Shown: piece after piece, positions 31,005-31,066 of the stretch
How the letters are laid out: each line of letters starts with the position of its first letter
Numbering within the stretch: the first letter of the stretch is position 1
DNA from: Odoribacter sp. AF15-53
Lineage (GTDB): Bacteria > Bacteroidota > Bacteroidia > Bacteroidales > Marinifilaceae
Assembly: GCF_003479425.1 (NCBI RefSeq)
Contig: NZ_QUHC01000021.1
Location: 1-31,066, forward strand
DNA length: 31,066 nt
Reading direction: 5' to 3'
Position numbers and translations under genes: made by a program
Notes under the pieces: generated by a model
The model's input: the letters and a program-made list of their open reading frames with translations, nothing else
Told to the model about the DNA's origin: nothing
Databases searched by the model: none

Positions 31005-31066
31005 CTATTTGAAATTTGTCAGTATATCGTCCTTTTCATTGGAAGACAACATTTCCAATAAATGAT
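31005..31066 (-). CDS. partial CDS, C-terminal end only
   Basis: On the minus strand the frame ending in the TAG at 31007-31005 is open to the window edge and reads ...HLLEMLSSNEKDDILTNFK, a plausible charged, helical protein C-terminus. The other two frames contain stop codons in this stretch. Spacing of 39 bp to the Sel1-protein start and shared AT-rich composition suggest a common operon. Twenty codons are too few for identification. Confidence 0.4.
   Translation of the reverse strand, partial: HLLEMLSSNEKDDILTNFK

Overview
The window is the interior of an integrative and conjugative element (conjugative transposon) of the CTnDOT-like Bacteroidales class. The evidence is a nearly complete Bacteroidetes tra operon (TraA, DUF3408 protein, TraD-like, TraE, TraF, TraG, TraH-like, TraI, TraJ, TraK, TraL, TraM, TraN, TraO, TraQ-like), a MobA/MobB/MobC mobilisation set, a ParB-like protein, an ArdC-type antirestriction protein, and candidate promoters of the Bacteroidota TAnnTTTG type. 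The backbone is GC-rich, while several blocks are strikingly AT-rich and look like later cargo. Genus cannot be fixed from an element of this kind (Bacteroides, Parabacteroides or Alistipes-like hosts all fit). No integrase, excision gene, attachment site, rRNA, tRNA or CRISPR array was seen, so both element ends lie outside.

Layout. 1-1090: two AT-rich minus-strand genes of unknown function, each associated with a copy of a degenerate palindromic repeat. 1090-1760: a GC-rich stretch with no convincing gene. 1768-7887: a plus-strand leading-type module (ArdC, unknown 216-aa protein, small membrane protein, SLOG/DUF1273 protein, ParB, two unknown genes, RadC-like protein), with recurring hairpins between the genes. 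7987-9603: an AT-rich minus-strand two-gene cassette coding for a RusA-like nuclease and a trypsin-like protease, with its own candidate promoter. 9827-24075: the tra operon, transcribed leftward. 24076-24827: the divergent control/transfer-origin-like region with degenerate short repeats and several inverted repeats. 24828-28900: mobA, mobB (relaxase) and mobC (coupling ATPase), transcribed rightward, with a highly structured non-coding stretch between mobB and mobC. 29016-29411: a small membrane protein. 29423-31066: a second AT-rich minus-strand cargo block with a Sel1-repeat protein and two unknown genes, one cut by the window edge.

How it works together. MobA and MobB would form the relaxosome at an oriT probably located just upstream of mobA. 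MobC would feed the nicked strand to the type IV secretion channel built by TraE-TraO, powered by TraG. ArdC and ParB-like proteins are typical establishment and maintenance functions. The most interesting candidate for an undescribed system is the RusA-like nuclease plus trypsin-like protease pair at 7987-9603. Next come the structured RNA-like region at 26637-26768 and the repeat families between backbone genes. All functional statements rest on reading motifs by eye; no database search was run.
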